This document shows, piece after piece, positions 9,207 through 17,504 of a DNA stretch of 64,000 nucleotides (positions are counted from its first letter, which is position 1; every line of letters begins with the position of its first letter). This stretch comes from Paenibacillus cellulositrophicus (lineage in GTDB: Bacteria; Bacillota; Bacilli; Paenibacillales; Paenibacillaceae): assembly GCF_009363095.1 (NCBI RefSeq), contig NZ_CP045295.1:4477001-4541000 (forward strand), written 5' to 3'. A model generated the notes under the pieces. The model ran no database searches. It was not told the origin of the DNA and was given only the letters and a program-made list of their open reading frames with translations. The translations under genes were made by a program, and so were the position numbers.

Positions 9207-9235
9207 TTTACTTTTTATGGGAGGACGCGTATACT
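9207..9235 (+). promoter_or_regulatory. pfeT: Probable pfeT promoter
   Basis: TTTACT at 9207-9212 and TATACT at 9230-9235 with a 17-base spacer. A second -35-like TTGACG is at 9275-9280 directly before the Fur box but lacks a clear -10. The leader to the pfeT start is about 210 bases long. Confidence 0.5.
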
Positions 9236-9281
9236 GTAATTAACAAAAAGTTTCCTTAACACAAAATTATTGTATTGACGC

Positions 9282-9300
9282 AAAAATGATTATCATTCTC
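9282..9300 (-). promoter_or_regulatory. Fur-type box in the pfeT leader, site 1
   Basis: Read on the minus strand the 19 bases are GAGAATGATAATCATTTTT, matching 16 of 19 of the classic GATAATGATAATCATTATC and 13 of 15 of the Bacillus 7-1-7 core TGATAATNATTATCA. Fur and PerR boxes are nearly alike, so the regulator cannot be fixed by eye. Confidence 0.75.
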
Positions 9301-9365
9301 ATTTAAAAACAACAATCGCGAAGGAAGAAAGGTTCGTCAGAGGCGTTCCGTTTCCATCCGCATAC

Positions 9366-9396
9366 CATGCTGCTCCGGCTAGTCCGGAGCAGCATG
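9366..9396 (+). promoter_or_regulatory. Strong hairpin in the pfeT leader
   Basis: CATGCTGCTCCGG at 9366-9378 and its exact complement at 9384-9396 enclose a five-base loop. Downstream comes TGCCATTTTAAGG, not a clean T run, so it is a weak terminator at best. It could be an attenuator or an mRNA-stabilising structure between the two Fur-type boxes. Confidence 0.5.
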
Positions 9397-9414
9397 TGCC
9401 ATTTTAAGGGGACT

Positions 9415-9433
9415 AATAATGCTATTCATTCTC
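9415..9433 (-). promoter_or_regulatory. Fur-type box near the pfeT RBS, site 2
   Basis: Minus-strand GAGAATGAATAGCATTATT matches 14 of 19 of the Fur consensus and shares the ten-base CATTCTCATT word with site 1 (9294-9303 and 9427-9436). It lies just before the ribosome binding site (AGGAAGGTGAT). Confidence 0.5.
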
Positions 9434-9452
9434 ATTAGGAAGGTGATCACTC

Positions 9453-11417
9453 ATGGAAAACATACGAAATGCTCCTGCTCAATCGATCCAGCGTCAGGCC
9501 AATCTGAACCGCCCAGGTCCCGGAAAGAAGGGGCGCTTTGATCTACGCTCGCTGATCCGCAATTCGGAAATGCAGGCGGCGCTGGCGAGCGGACTGCTTA
9601 TGCTGGGCGGCTGGGCGGCCAGCTGGCTGTCCGCTCCGGCCTTCGTGTCGATCGGGCTGTATATTCTGTCCTATGCCGCAGGCGGCTGGCTGAAAGCGAA
9701 GGAAGGGGTCGAAACGCTGATCCACGAGCGCGATCTGGACGTCAACCTGCTGATGGTGGCTGCCGCGCTGGGTGCCGCAAGCATCGGCTACTGGAACGAA
9801 GGCGCCATGCTCATCTTTATTTTCGCCCTGAGCGGAGCATTGGAAAGCTATACTACCGAACGAAGCAAAAAGGATATTTCGTCGCTGATGGCGCTGAAGC
9901 CGGAAACCGCGCTGCGGATTCAGGACGGGCAGATGAAGCTCGTTCCGATCGGGGAGCTGGCCATCGGCGACCTGGTCCTGGTCAAACCGGGTGAATTGAT
10001 CCCGGTGGATGGAATCATCCAGAAGGGGAGCTCCTCGGTGAACCAATCGTCCATCACCGGTGAATCGGTCCCGGCCGACAAAGCCGCGGGCGACGAGGTG
10101 TTTGCCGGAACGCTGAACGGGGAAGGCGTGCTGTACGTGGAGGTGTCGCGCTCGGCGGAGTCCACCGTCTTTGCCAAAATCGTGAAGCTCGTGGAGGAAG
10201 CCGAGACCGAGGTTCCGGATTCACAACGTTTCATGAAGCGGTTTGAAGCCATTTATGCGCGCATCGTGGTGGCGGCGACGCTGGTCCTCATTTTCCTGAC
10301 TCCGTTTGTGCTGGGCTGGAGCTTTGGAACTTCCTTTTATAAAGCGATGGTGTTTTTGGTGGTAGCTTCGCCGTGCGCACTGGTGTCTTCCATTATGCCG
10401 GCGATGCTGTCCGTTATCTCAAACCGGGCACGCCGGGGCATTCTGTTCAAGGGCGGTGCGCATGTAGAGAACATGGCGCTGACGTCCGTGGTTGCTTTTG
10501 ACAAAACAGGAACGCTGACGCTCGGAACGCCGCAGGTAACGGATTTCATTCCGGCGTATGGATACGACTGCCTGGAGCTTCTGGGCATTTGCGCATCCGT
10601 GGAACAGCTGTCCGAGCATCCGCTGGCCAAGGCTATCGTGGTGAAAGCCGAGGAGGAGGGGGCGATGCTGCCTTCAGCAGAATCGGTGACCTCGCTGACC
10701 GGCTGGGGTATGGAAGGCTGGGTTCAGGGCAGACGCTGGCGCATCGGGAAGGCGGATATGCTGGATCAGGCCGACCCGTCCGGCGAACATGCCGCATGGC
10801 TCCGGCAGCGTCGGGAGCTGAACGCGGCTGGCAAAACCGTGTCCGTGATCCTGGACGGAGAGCGGATTGCCGGGCTGGTCGCACTTGCTGATGTGATCCG
10901 TCCACAGGCGGCCGCGGCCGTGAAGCAGCTGCAGTCGATCGGCGTCAAGGTCGCGATGCTGACCGGCGATCACAGCCTGACGGCGAACGCCATCGGCAGC
11001 AGCATCGGGGTTGATCACGTCTTTGCCGATTTGCTGCCTGAAGAGAAGGTCAACCATGTGAAACGGCTGCGCGAGCAGTATGGCCACGTGGTGATGGTCG
11101 GCGACGGCGTGAATGACGCACCTGCACTGGCTACGGCCACCGTAGGCATGGGCATGGGGATGAACGGGAGCGGCACCGCGCTCGAGGTGGCGGATGTCGT
11201 TCTGATGAACGACAACATTGAGGAGATTGCCTCAACGATTACCCTCGCCCGCCGCGCCCGGCGCATCGTCAAGCAGAACATGGTGTTCGCCGTGTCGGTG
11301 ATTTTGCTGCTGATGGTCAGCAACTTTGCCGCCGGCATCGCCCTTCCGTTCGGCGTGGTCGGCCACGAGGGAAGCACGATCCTTGTCATTTTGAACGGAC
11401 TCCGTCTGCTGCGGTAA
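9453..11417 (+). CDS. pfeT: P1B-4-type metal-exporting ATPase, PfeT-like
   Basis: A 654-residue P-type ATPase that pumps a transition metal out across the plasma membrane. The phosphorylated Asp350 is in DKTGTLT, TGES and GDGVNDAP are present. The transmembrane metal motif is SPC (Cys308) and the C-terminal span carries HEGST (His638); SPC plus HEG(G/S)T is the P1B-4 signature of PfeT/ZosA, ferrous iron or Co/Zn exporters. There is no N-terminal cysteine-rich metal-binding domain. In B. subtilis PfeT protects against iron overload under PerR and Fur control, and the two Fur-type boxes in this leader agree. Zinc or cobalt export remains possible. A strong terminator follows at 11451. Confidence 0.88.
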   Translation: MENIRNAPAQSIQRQANLNRPGPGKKGRFDLRSLIRNSEMQAALASGLLMLGGWAASWLSAPAFVSIGLYILSYAAGGWLKAKEGVETLIHERDLDVNLLMVAAALGAASIGYWNEGAMLIFIFALSGALESYTTERSKKDISSLMALKPETALRIQDGQMKLVPIGELAIGDLVLVKPGELIPVDGIIQKGSSSVNQSSITGESVPADKAAGDEVFAGTLNGEGVLYVEVSRSAESTVFAKIVKLVEEAETEVPDSQRFMKRFEAIYARIVVAATLVLIFLTPFVLGWSFGTSFYKAMVFLVVASPCALVSSIMPAMLSVISNRARRGILFKGGAHVENMALTSVVAFDKTGTLTLGTPQVTDFIPAYGYDCLELLGICASVEQLSEHPLAKAIVVKAEEEGAMLPSAESVTSLTGWGMEGWVQGRRWRIGKADMLDQADPSGEHAAWLRQRRELNAAGKTVSVILDGERIAGLVALADVIRPQAAAAVKQLQSIGVKVAMLTGDHSLTANAIGSSIGVDHVFADLLPEEKVNHVKRLREQYGHVVMVGDGVNDAPALATATVGMGMGMNGSGTALEVADVVLMNDNIEEIASTITLARRARRIVKQNMVFAVSVILLLMVSNFAAGIALPFGVVGHEGSTILVILNGLRLLR

Positions 11418-11450
11418 GTGCAGTGTCGAGACCGAAGCGGCTCATAAATG

Positions 11451-11488
11451 AAGGAACCTCCGAAGGAGAATCGGAGGTTCCTTTTTTG
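11451..11488 (+). terminator. pfeT terminator
   Basis: AAGGAACCTCCGA at 11451-11463 pairs with TCGGAGGTTCCTT at 11471-11483, followed by TTTT. Confidence 0.9.
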
Positions 11489-11566
11489 CGCGGAAGGAAA
11501 TTGTTAAACGATTTGTAAAAATTAAATTGTTCACAATTCAGGTGAAAGGCATGTATACTTAATCTA

Positions 11567-11603
11567 TTGACATCTTATGAAAAATGTATGATAATGATTA
11601 TCA
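11567..11603 (+). promoter_or_regulatory. trxB promoter overlapped by a perfect Fur/PerR-type box
   Basis: TTGACA at 11567-11572 and GATAAT at 11590-11595 are 17 bases apart. TGATAATGATTATCA at 11589-11603 is a 15 of 15 match to the 7-1-7 core TGATAATNATTATCA and covers the -10 element, the position expected for repression. A second possible promoter, TTCACA (11530) N18 TATACT (11554), lies upstream of the box. Confidence 0.85.
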
Positions 11604-11696
11604 GATAATAATTATTTTAAATTAAATGATAAATAGATCCCGGACAAACCCGCTAAGGGACGATGCCCGGGAACGGGAAGCTTGGAGGGAGATCCT

Positions 11697-12638
11697 ATGT
11701 ATAAATCCGTAATTATCGGGACAGGACCTGCCGGATTGACGGCAGCGATTTATTTGGCACGGGCCAATATGAGTCCGCTGATTATTGAAGGGCCGCAGCC
11801 TGGGGGTCAGCTTACAACGACAACGGAAGTTGAGAACTTTCCGGGATTCCCCGAAGGCGTGATGGGACCGGAACTGATGGATAATATGCGCAAGCAGGCG
11901 GAGCGTTTCGGCGCTGAATTCCGCACGGGATGGGTGAACAACGTAGAACTGGGTGCACGTCCGTTCAAGCTTGACGTGGAAGGCATCGGCCAGATCGAAA
12001 CCGAGACGCTGATCCTGTCCACTGGTGCTACCGCCAAATACCTGGGCATTCCCGGGGAGCAGGAGAATGTCGGACGCGGCGTAAGTACCTGCGCGACCTG
12101 CGACGGATTTTTCTTCCGCGGTAAAGAAATTATCGTGGTCGGCGGCGGCGACTCCGCGCTCGAAGAAGCCGGCTTCCTGACACGCTTTGCGTCCAAAGTG
12201 ACGCTGGTACACCGCCGTACTGAGCTGCGCGGCTCCAAGATCATGCAGGACCGCGTGCGTGCCAACGAGAAGGTAGAATGGGCACTTAACCGTACTCCGC
12301 TCGAGGTTGTGGCTGACGAGCGCGGTGTGAAAGGCCTCAAAGTGCTGAACAACGAGACAGGTGAAGAGGAATTGATCGAAGCAAGCGGTGTGTTCGTTGC
12401 CATCGGTCATCACCCGAATACCGGATTTTTGGGCGGCCAAATTACGCTCGACGAGAACGGCTACATCGTTGTGCAGCCGGGAACGACCGAAACGAACATC
12501 CCTGGCGTCTTCGCTTGCGGCGACGTTCAGGACACCCGCTACAGACAGGCCATTACGGCAGCCGGCAGCGGATGTATGGCAGCAATCGATTGCGAGAAGT
12601 ATATTGAAAGTCTGGAGCACAGCGCAGTCGCTCTGTAA
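11697..12638 (+). CDS. trxB: Thioredoxin-disulfide-reductase-like flavoprotein
   Basis: A 313-residue FAD/NADPH oxidoreductase that keeps a thioredoxin-type partner reduced. The FAD motif GTGPAGLTAAIYLARA is at the N-terminus, the redox pair is CATCDG (Cys132 and Cys135), the NADPH motif is VVGGGDSALEE, and the C-terminal FAD motif is GVFACGDVQD. ATG 11697 follows GGAGGGA at 11684-11690. The next gene, a glutaredoxin, lies 85 bases downstream and is the likely partner. Many Bacilli have a housekeeping trxB elsewhere, so this Fur/PerR-boxed copy may be a stress-specific paralogue; that cannot be checked in this window. Confidence 0.9.
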   Translation: MYKSVIIGTGPAGLTAAIYLARANMSPLIIEGPQPGGQLTTTTEVENFPGFPEGVMGPELMDNMRKQAERFGAEFRTGWVNNVELGARPFKLDVEGIGQIETETLILSTGATAKYLGIPGEQENVGRGVSTCATCDGFFFRGKEIIVVGGGDSALEEAGFLTRFASKVTLVHRRTELRGSKIMQDRVRANEKVEWALNRTPLEVVADERGVKGLKVLNNETGEEELIEASGVFVAIGHHPNTGFLGGQITLDENGYIVVQPGTTETNIPGVFACGDVQDTRYRQAITAAGSGCMAAIDCEKYIESLEHSAVAL

Positions 12639-12723
12639 TGGATGCATGATTTGGACCGATCAGGCCGGCGCAAGAGCCTGTTGACATACACGACATTTTC
12701 ACAATATGAGGTGACCTAAAGCG

Positions 12724-12957
12724 ATGGATAAAGTGATTGTATATACCAGCACCAACTGCCCTCACTGCCGTCAGGTGAAAGGATACCTGACCGACAAGGG
12801 CATCGAGTTCGAAGAACGCAACATCGAGCAAGACGATGAGTATGCACAGCAGGTCTGGGACATGGGCGTTCGCGCCGTTCCTTTGACTGTCATTGGTGAG
12901 AACCGCGTGCTGGGTATGAACACAACCCAGTTCGAGAAGTTTTTGAATCAACAATAA
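12724..12957 (+). CDS. Glutaredoxin-family thiol oxidoreductase
   Basis: A 77-residue single-domain glutaredoxin/NrdH-type protein with the active site CPHC at residues 12-15 and the cis-proline segment RAVPLTVIG. In bacteria without glutathione such proteins are commonly reduced by thioredoxin reductase, and this gene follows trxB in what looks like one transcript (RBS AGGTGA before ATG 12724). No ribonucleotide reductase gene is adjacent, so an NrdH role is not supported by context. Confidence 0.88.
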   Translation: MDKVIVYTSTNCPHCRQVKGYLTDKGIEFEERNIEQDDEYAQQVWDMGVRAVPLTVIGENRVLGMNTTQFEKFLNQQ

Positions 12958-12972
12958 TTTTTCTGTTCATTC

Positions 12973-13070
12973 TATATAGAATGAACTAAAGAAATCAATC
13001 AAAGTTATATGCCATATTGGACTGTTATAACAGGGAGTTTAATGCAATACTTTAGTTCAATCTATCTATA
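12973..13070. repeat. Inverted-repeat element, copy B
   Basis: Left arm TATATAGAATGAACTAAAG at 12973-12991, right arm CTTTAGTTCAATCTATCTATA at 13050-13070. The left end is also inside a perfect 22-base palindrome (12965-12986), and a perfect 12-base palindrome CTGTTATAACAG sits near the middle (13022-13033). It lies just after the glutaredoxin stop. It may fold into a long RNA hairpin in that transcript. Confidence 0.7.
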
Positions 13071-13084
13071 ACCGCTAAATTAGA

Positions 13085-13132
13085 GGTCGTCCCCTGGAGC
13101 AGAGATGCTGCCGTCGGGGCGGCCTTTTTTTC
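13085..13132 (+). terminator. Terminator of the trxB-glutaredoxin unit
   Basis: GGTCGTCCCC near 13085 pairs with GGGGCGGCC at 13116-13124 (with a G-T pair), followed by seven T. Confidence 0.75.
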
Positions 13133-13140
13133 GTAGGCGC

Positions 13141-13201
13141 AAAAAAATAAGGGATAACCGCCAAAGGCGGGCCGCGATCCGGGCCGCTCTGGGGTATCCC
13201 T
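13141..13201 (-). terminator. Terminator of the minus-strand membrane protein gene
   Basis: On the minus strand AGGGATACC (13193-13201) pairs with GGTTATCCCT (13150-13159), with an inner GGCGG/CCGCC stem, followed by a T-rich run through 13141. It ends transcription of the gene at 13228-13425. Confidence 0.75.
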
Positions 13202-13227
13202 AGGCTTGTTTACATTTAAAAACGCTG

Positions 13228-13425
13228 TCAAAAGAACAGCTTCCCGACCAGCTGCAGCACGAAGTAGATGATAATGCCCGTCGCGATGAGCGTGAATCCG
13301 GCCTTGGGACGGCCCTGAAAAAAACGCAGAATGGCCAGGCTGAACAGCGGGGCGATAATCAGCAGAAACAGCAGCACGGTCACGAATACCTCGACCGATA
13401 TATTGGAAATATCCACGTAAGTCAC
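13228..13425 (-). CDS. Small two-span membrane protein of unknown function
   Basis: About 65 residues, mostly two hydrophobic segments (EVFVTVLLFLLIIAPLF and the C-terminal IATGIIIYFVLQLVGKLFF) with a charged turn RFFQGRPKAG between. I chose GTG at 13425 because GGAGAG lies seven bases upstream; ATG at 13440 would overlap that site. I do not recognise the family. It has its own terminator, which supports a real gene. Confidence 0.55.
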   Translation of the reverse strand: MTYVDISNISVEVFVTVLLFLLIIAPLFSLAILRFFQGRPKAGFTLIATGIIIYFVLQLVGKLFF

Positions 13426-13694
13426 GGACAATCTCTCCATTCCTAAGGTAAAATCATCGGGTTTACCAACGTCCACAAACAATCATTTCTATACAACATT
13501 CCTATTATATACGAAACCCGCCCTTCTTTTCCGTAGATTCGGAGGAAAAATACGTCGATTTTTCGTCAAATCCTGTGCTAAGGACGAAAAAAACGGAAGC
13601 ATGAGAGATCCTGCCGAATTGACATGTCCAGGAAGGAAAACGCCTGTAAAGTCCGAATATACTTAGAAAAATAGATTCGGAAGGAATGAAACGC

Positions 13695-14345
13695 ATGCAT
13701 ACATCACAGGTACTGCAAGAACTGCTGTCCGCAAGAATGGTTGCGATCGTCCGGGGGATCACCCGGGATCAGGCCAGGACGGCAGGTGAGGGACTGATTG
13801 CCGGAGGCGTCCGGCTCATGGAAGTTACGCTGAATACCGATGGGGCGCTGCACATGATCGAAGGCTGGCGCTCGGCATACGACGGACGAGCCTATGTAGG
13901 CGCCGGAACCGTATTGAACCTGGCCATGGCCAAGGAGGCGGTTCAGGCTGGAGCGCAGTTTCTGATCTCGCCCAATGTCGATCAAGCCGTCATCTCCTTT
14001 GCTTTGGAGCAGGGCATCGACGTATGGCCTGGCGCCATGACGCCGACAGAGATTGTGGCCGCTTACGAGGCCGGTGCCAGCGCAGTGAAGCTGTTCCCGA
14101 TGGGCAGCCTCGGAATTGGCTATTTGAAAGAGATCCGTGCGCCGCTGAATCATATACCCCTGATGGCTACAGGCGGGGTGACGATCGGCAATATTGCCGA
14201 TTATTTCGAAGCAGGGGCGTGCGCGGTCGGGATCGGCAGCTCGCTGCTGCCGAAGGCGGAGCTGGAGTCGGGAAATGTCGAGGCCGTCCGGGAACGGGCT
14301 GCGGCATTTGTGCAGGCGGCTGCCCGAACAGAAGCGGACAAGTAG
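13695..14345 (+). CDS. eda: 2-dehydro-3-deoxy-phosphogluconate (KDPG) aldolase
   Basis: Class I aldolase that cleaves KDPG to pyruvate and glyceraldehyde-3-phosphate, used in Entner-Doudoroff and uronate catabolism. The TIM-barrel landmarks are visible: VAIVRGIT, GGVRLMEVTLNT, VGAGTVLN, FLISPNVD and the Schiff-base lysine in AVKLFPMGSLG. The 216 residues are the usual size. ATG 13695 is preferred over the in-frame ATG at 13686, because GGAAGGA at 13679-13685 leaves nine bases to the former and none to the latter. No KDG kinase is adjacent, so the physiological pathway is open. Confidence 0.92.
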   Translation: MHTSQVLQELLSARMVAIVRGITRDQARTAGEGLIAGGVRLMEVTLNTDGALHMIEGWRSAYDGRAYVGAGTVLNLAMAKEAVQAGAQFLISPNVDQAVISFALEQGIDVWPGAMTPTEIVAAYEAGASAVKLFPMGSLGIGYLKEIRAPLNHIPLMATGGVTIGNIADYFEAGACAVGIGSSLLPKAELESGNVEAVRERAAAFVQAAARTEADK

Positions 14346-14607
14346 TGGAGCGGCAAGAGGTGCTTTAAGCCAGCAGGAGGCAGCGGGTGTGCTGCATGGA
14401 ATCGTTCGTTAGCCGGTCACAAGCCGCCGCAGATGGCCGTTCACAAAGCAGCATACAAGCGGTTGTGTCATAACTTGCCCATAGCTGGAATAGAGTCATT
14501 TGGAAGGGCCATTATCATGTACGGGTGGGCTCGTTCGGCCATGGGATGACAAAAGCAAAGCGGTAAAGGTGTGGACCGGCATGATGGTCAGGAAGGGAGG
14601 GGGCCAT

Positions 14608-15750
14608 ATGATTGTAAAGCGCTTCTCGCTCGTCTCGGTGCTGCTCTTTGGAACGGTGGTTGCCGCCGCCGTTTCCCCGAGCATTGATTGGCAAAGGGTA
14701 TATGCGGCCGCAACCTCTCCGGCGAATGTGGTCACGACCGTGGACGGGATTCAGGCGAAGCTGCTGGCCGCCATGAATCAGCGCCTGGAGAAGATTCAGT
14801 TTGTGTACCAGGGCAAGACGTCAGCCCTCAAGAGCCAGCTGAAGAGCGCCCTCGAACAGGCGCTGGAGAGCGATCCCTACATCAATTACACGATCGAAAG
14901 CTATGGCTACTCCTACAGCGGCAGCTCGAAATCGGCCACGGTGAGTGTGCAGCTCCGCTACCGGGAAACGGCCGCACAGACGGCTTACGTCGACCAGCGG
15001 GTGAAGGCGGTACTCGGCAGCCTGATCCGGCCCGGTATGAACGATCATGAGAAGATCAAGGCGATCCATGACTGGGTGATACTCCATTTGAAATACGATA
15101 TGACCCTTCAGAAATACACCGCTTATGATGGACTCAGCTCGGGCAGCACGGTCTGCCAGGGGTATTCGCTGCTGACGTACAAGATGCTGAAGGAAGCCGG
15201 AATTCCGAATAAAATTGTGGAAGGCACCGCCGCTCCGAGGGATACGGGCGTAAGCCAGCTGCATGCCTGGAATCTGGTGCTTCTTGACGGCAAATGGTAC
15301 CACTTGGACACGACCTGGGATGATCCCGCTCCGGACAAGGCCGGCGAGGTCGGTACGGGCTATTACCTGCGCACGGACGCGCAGATGAGGAAGGACCATG
15401 CATGGACCAAAACCTATCCTGCTGCAGTGACCTTGTATCGCGACACGCTGTCCGGCCTGATCCGGCAGGGAGGAAGCCATCTGGCGTTTTACCAGAAGCT
15501 GCAGGAACAGCTCGAATACCAGCTGTATGATCCGGCGCAGATCGTATCGACATCCGCCCAGCTCAGCGCCAGGGCCAAACCGGTAGTCGCCGCGGGAGGG
15601 AACTCGCTGCTCTTCCGGTTCCACGGGAACAAGGAGCAGCTGCTCGGCGCCCTGCAGGATTTGTACCGGCTTGGGGTGAGCTCGATCTCATACACGCAAA
15701 GCCCGCTGGATGAGACGGAGGATCTGAGAATTTACGTCACTTGGAAATAG
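14608..15750 (+). CDS. Secreted transglutaminase-like protein
   Basis: A 380-residue exported protein with an N-terminal signal segment (MIVKRFSLVSVLLFGTVVAAAV) and a transglutaminase-like (papain-fold) domain in the middle. The probable triad is Cys183 in STVCQGYS, His in LHAWNLV and Asp in HLDTTWDDP. Such bacterial proteins act outside the membrane as proteases or crosslinkers, and the exact substrate is unknown. The C-terminal 110 residues are a separate region without a named match. ATG 14608 follows GGAAGGGAGGGG; a longer in-frame opening at 14500 would put about 36 residues before the signal peptide. A terminator follows at 15794. Confidence 0.8.
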   Translation: MIVKRFSLVSVLLFGTVVAAAVSPSIDWQRVYAAATSPANVVTTVDGIQAKLLAAMNQRLEKIQFVYQGKTSALKSQLKSALEQALESDPYINYTIESYGYSYSGSSKSATVSVQLRYRETAAQTAYVDQRVKAVLGSLIRPGMNDHEKIKAIHDWVILHLKYDMTLQKYTAYDGLSSGSTVCQGYSLLTYKMLKEAGIPNKIVEGTAAPRDTGVSQLHAWNLVLLDGKWYHLDTTWDDPAPDKAGEVGTGYYLRTDAQMRKDHAWTKTYPAAVTLYRDTLSGLIRQGGSHLAFYQKLQEQLEYQLYDPAQIVSTSAQLSARAKPVVAAGGNSLLFRFHGNKEQLLGALQDLYRLGVSSISYTQSPLDETEDLRIYVTWK

Positions 15751-15793
15751 GCAAAGCGTGTATTGGCGAGCGAGACTCGCCGGAATGCAGCAG

Positions 15794-15842
15794 AAGCCCC
15801 CTCACTCCGAAGCCCAGGAGCTTGGCAGGAGGGGGCTTTTTG
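15794..15842 (+). terminator. Terminator after the transglutaminase-like gene
   Basis: AAGCCCCCTC at 15794-15803 pairs with GAGGGGGCTT at 15829-15838, followed by TT. Confidence 0.8.
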
Positions 15843-15866
15843 GTGTTTGGCGAAAGCCATCAGCAC

Positions 15867-15910
15867 ATAAAAAAGGAGACTCACATGTTTATCAGTGAGT
15901 CTCCTTTTTA
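15867..15910 (-). terminator. Terminator of the lysine permease gene
   Basis: AAAAAGGAGACTCAC at 15870-15884 and GTGAGTCTCCTTTTT at 15895-15909 are perfect complements. On the minus strand the stem is followed by a T-rich run, and it lies a few bases after the permease stop codon. Confidence 0.85.
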
Positions 15911-15912
15911 TG

Positions 15913-17370
15913 TCACCGCGGATCGTGGCTGGTCAGGTCGCACTGCTCCAGCGGGGTCAGCTTGGTTTTCTTTTTCCACTTGTAGCCGAACCATACGGCC
16001 AGGAACAGCGGAATGCTGACATACGTCACGAGAATGCCGTACCAGTCGATTTTGCTGCCGGTAAATGCTCCGGTGTTCTGTCCCAGGATCGCGATAATGC
16101 ACAGGATAAAGGCAAAGATCGGTCCGAACGGGAACCAGCGCGCCCGGTAGGGCAGCTCGTCCAGGGAATGTCCTTGGGCGAGGAAAGCCCGCCGGAAACG
16201 GTAGTGGCAGACAGCGATGCCGAGCCAGTTGATAAAACCGCACATGCCGGAGGCGTTCAGTAGCCAGTTGTACACGACCCCGTCGCCGAACAGGGAGGCC
16301 AGAAACGCCAGCATACCGATCGCCGTGGTGATCAAGAGAGCGTACACGGGAACGCCGCGGCTGTTCAGCCGGCTCAAAAATTTGGGTGCCAGGCCGTCCT
16401 TGGCCATGGCATACAGCACACGGGTGGAGGCGTACATGCCGGAGTTGCCCGCCGACAGCACGGAGCTCAGAATGACCGCGTTCATGACGGACGCCGCAAA
16501 AGCCAGACCCGCCTTTTGGAATACGAGGGTGAACGGACTGACGCCGATATTGTTCAGATCGGTCTTCAGCAGGTTCGGATTCGTATAAGGAATCAGGAAG
16601 CCGATGACGATGATCGCCAAAATGTAGAAGATCAGGATCCGCCAAAATACCTGCTTGATGGCGCGCGGCACGTTTTGGCGAGGATTTTCGCTCTCCCCTG
16701 CGGCGACCCCGATCAGCTCGGTTCCTTGGAAGGAAAAGCCCGCCGCCATAAAGACGCCGACGAAAGCAAAGAATCCGCCATGGAAGGAGCTGCCTCCCAG
16801 GTTGAAGTTCTCGAAGCCGACCGGCTTGCCCCCCATGATCCCGAAGATCATCAGAATGCCGACAATCAGGAAAATAATGACGACCGCGATTTTAATAATG
16901 GCAAACCAGTATTCGGATTCGCCGTAGCCCTTGGCTGATAGAATATTGAGGGCAAACATGATAGCGAGAAACAGCAGACTCCACAAAAAGGAGGGAGAGT
17001 CCGGAAACCAATATTTGATAATGACCGTCGCCGCGGACAGCTCGGCCGCGATTGTGATCGCCCAGTTGTACCAGAAGTTCCAGCCGACGGCAAACCCGAA
17101 GGCCGGGCTGACGAAGCGGGTGCCGTAGGTGCTGAACGAGCCGGAATCCGGCATGTAGGTAGCCATTTCCCCCAGGCTTGTCATCAGAAAATATACCATG
17201 AGGCCGACGGCGGTATAGGCCAGAATCGCTCCGCCCGGTCCGGAAGAGGAGATGGCGCTGCCGCTGGCCAGAAAGAGCCCGGTGCCGATAGAGCCGCCGA
17301 GGGCGATCATCGTCATGTGCCGGGATTTCAGGCTCTGTTTGAGTGCCGTTGCCGGTGTTTTTAAACGCAT
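15913..17370 (-). CDS. lysP: Lysine-specific permease (APC superfamily)
   Basis: A 485-residue, roughly 12-span amino-acid/proton symporter of the plasma membrane. The APC signature is at the N-terminus (SRHMTMIALGGSIGTGLFLASG) and the segments GWNFWYNWAITIAAEL, GFSFQGTELIGVAAGES and NPRQNVPRAIKQVFWRI follow LysP closely. Sequence alone would only suggest a basic amino acid permease. The L-box lysine riboswitch in its leader (17505-17730) makes lysine import the strong reading: high lysine would stop transcription in the leader. It has its own terminator, so it is monocistronic. Confidence 0.92.
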   Translation of the reverse strand: MRLKTPATALKQSLKSRHMTMIALGGSIGTGLFLASGSAISSSGPGGAILAYTAVGLMVYFLMTSLGEMATYMPDSGSFSTYGTRFVSPAFGFAVGWNFWYNWAITIAAELSAATVIIKYWFPDSPSFLWSLLFLAIMFALNILSAKGYGESEYWFAIIKIAVVIIFLIVGILMIFGIMGGKPVGFENFNLGGSSFHGGFFAFVGVFMAAGFSFQGTELIGVAAGESENPRQNVPRAIKQVFWRILIFYILAIIVIGFLIPYTNPNLLKTDLNNIGVSPFTLVFQKAGLAFAASVMNAVILSSVLSAGNSGMYASTRVLYAMAKDGLAPKFLSRLNSRGVPVYALLITTAIGMLAFLASLFGDGVVYNWLLNASGMCGFINWLGIAVCHYRFRRAFLAQGHSLDELPYRARWFPFGPIFAFILCIIAILGQNTGAFTGSKIDWYGILVTYVSIPLFLAVWFGYKWKKKTKLTPLEQCDLTSHDPR

Positions 17371-17424
17371 AAAAAGAAATCATCCCTTCAAATATGAATA
17401 TGACTTCATGGAGTGGAAGGGGAA

Positions 17425-17464
17425 CAACCAAAAGGGACCCCAGGTATGAAGTACCCGCGGTCCC
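17425..17464 (-). terminator. Riboswitch-controlled terminator before lysP
   Basis: On the minus strand GGGACC (17459-17464) pairs with GGTCCC (17434-17439), extended by a CGGGTA/TACCTGG stem, then TTTTGGTTGTT. It lies between the L-box aptamer and the lysP start and is the likely off-state structure. Confidence 0.8.
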
Positions 17465-17504
17465 GATAAATGACGCTATGGCTTCCGCACCCGTGCTTCC
17501 ATGA

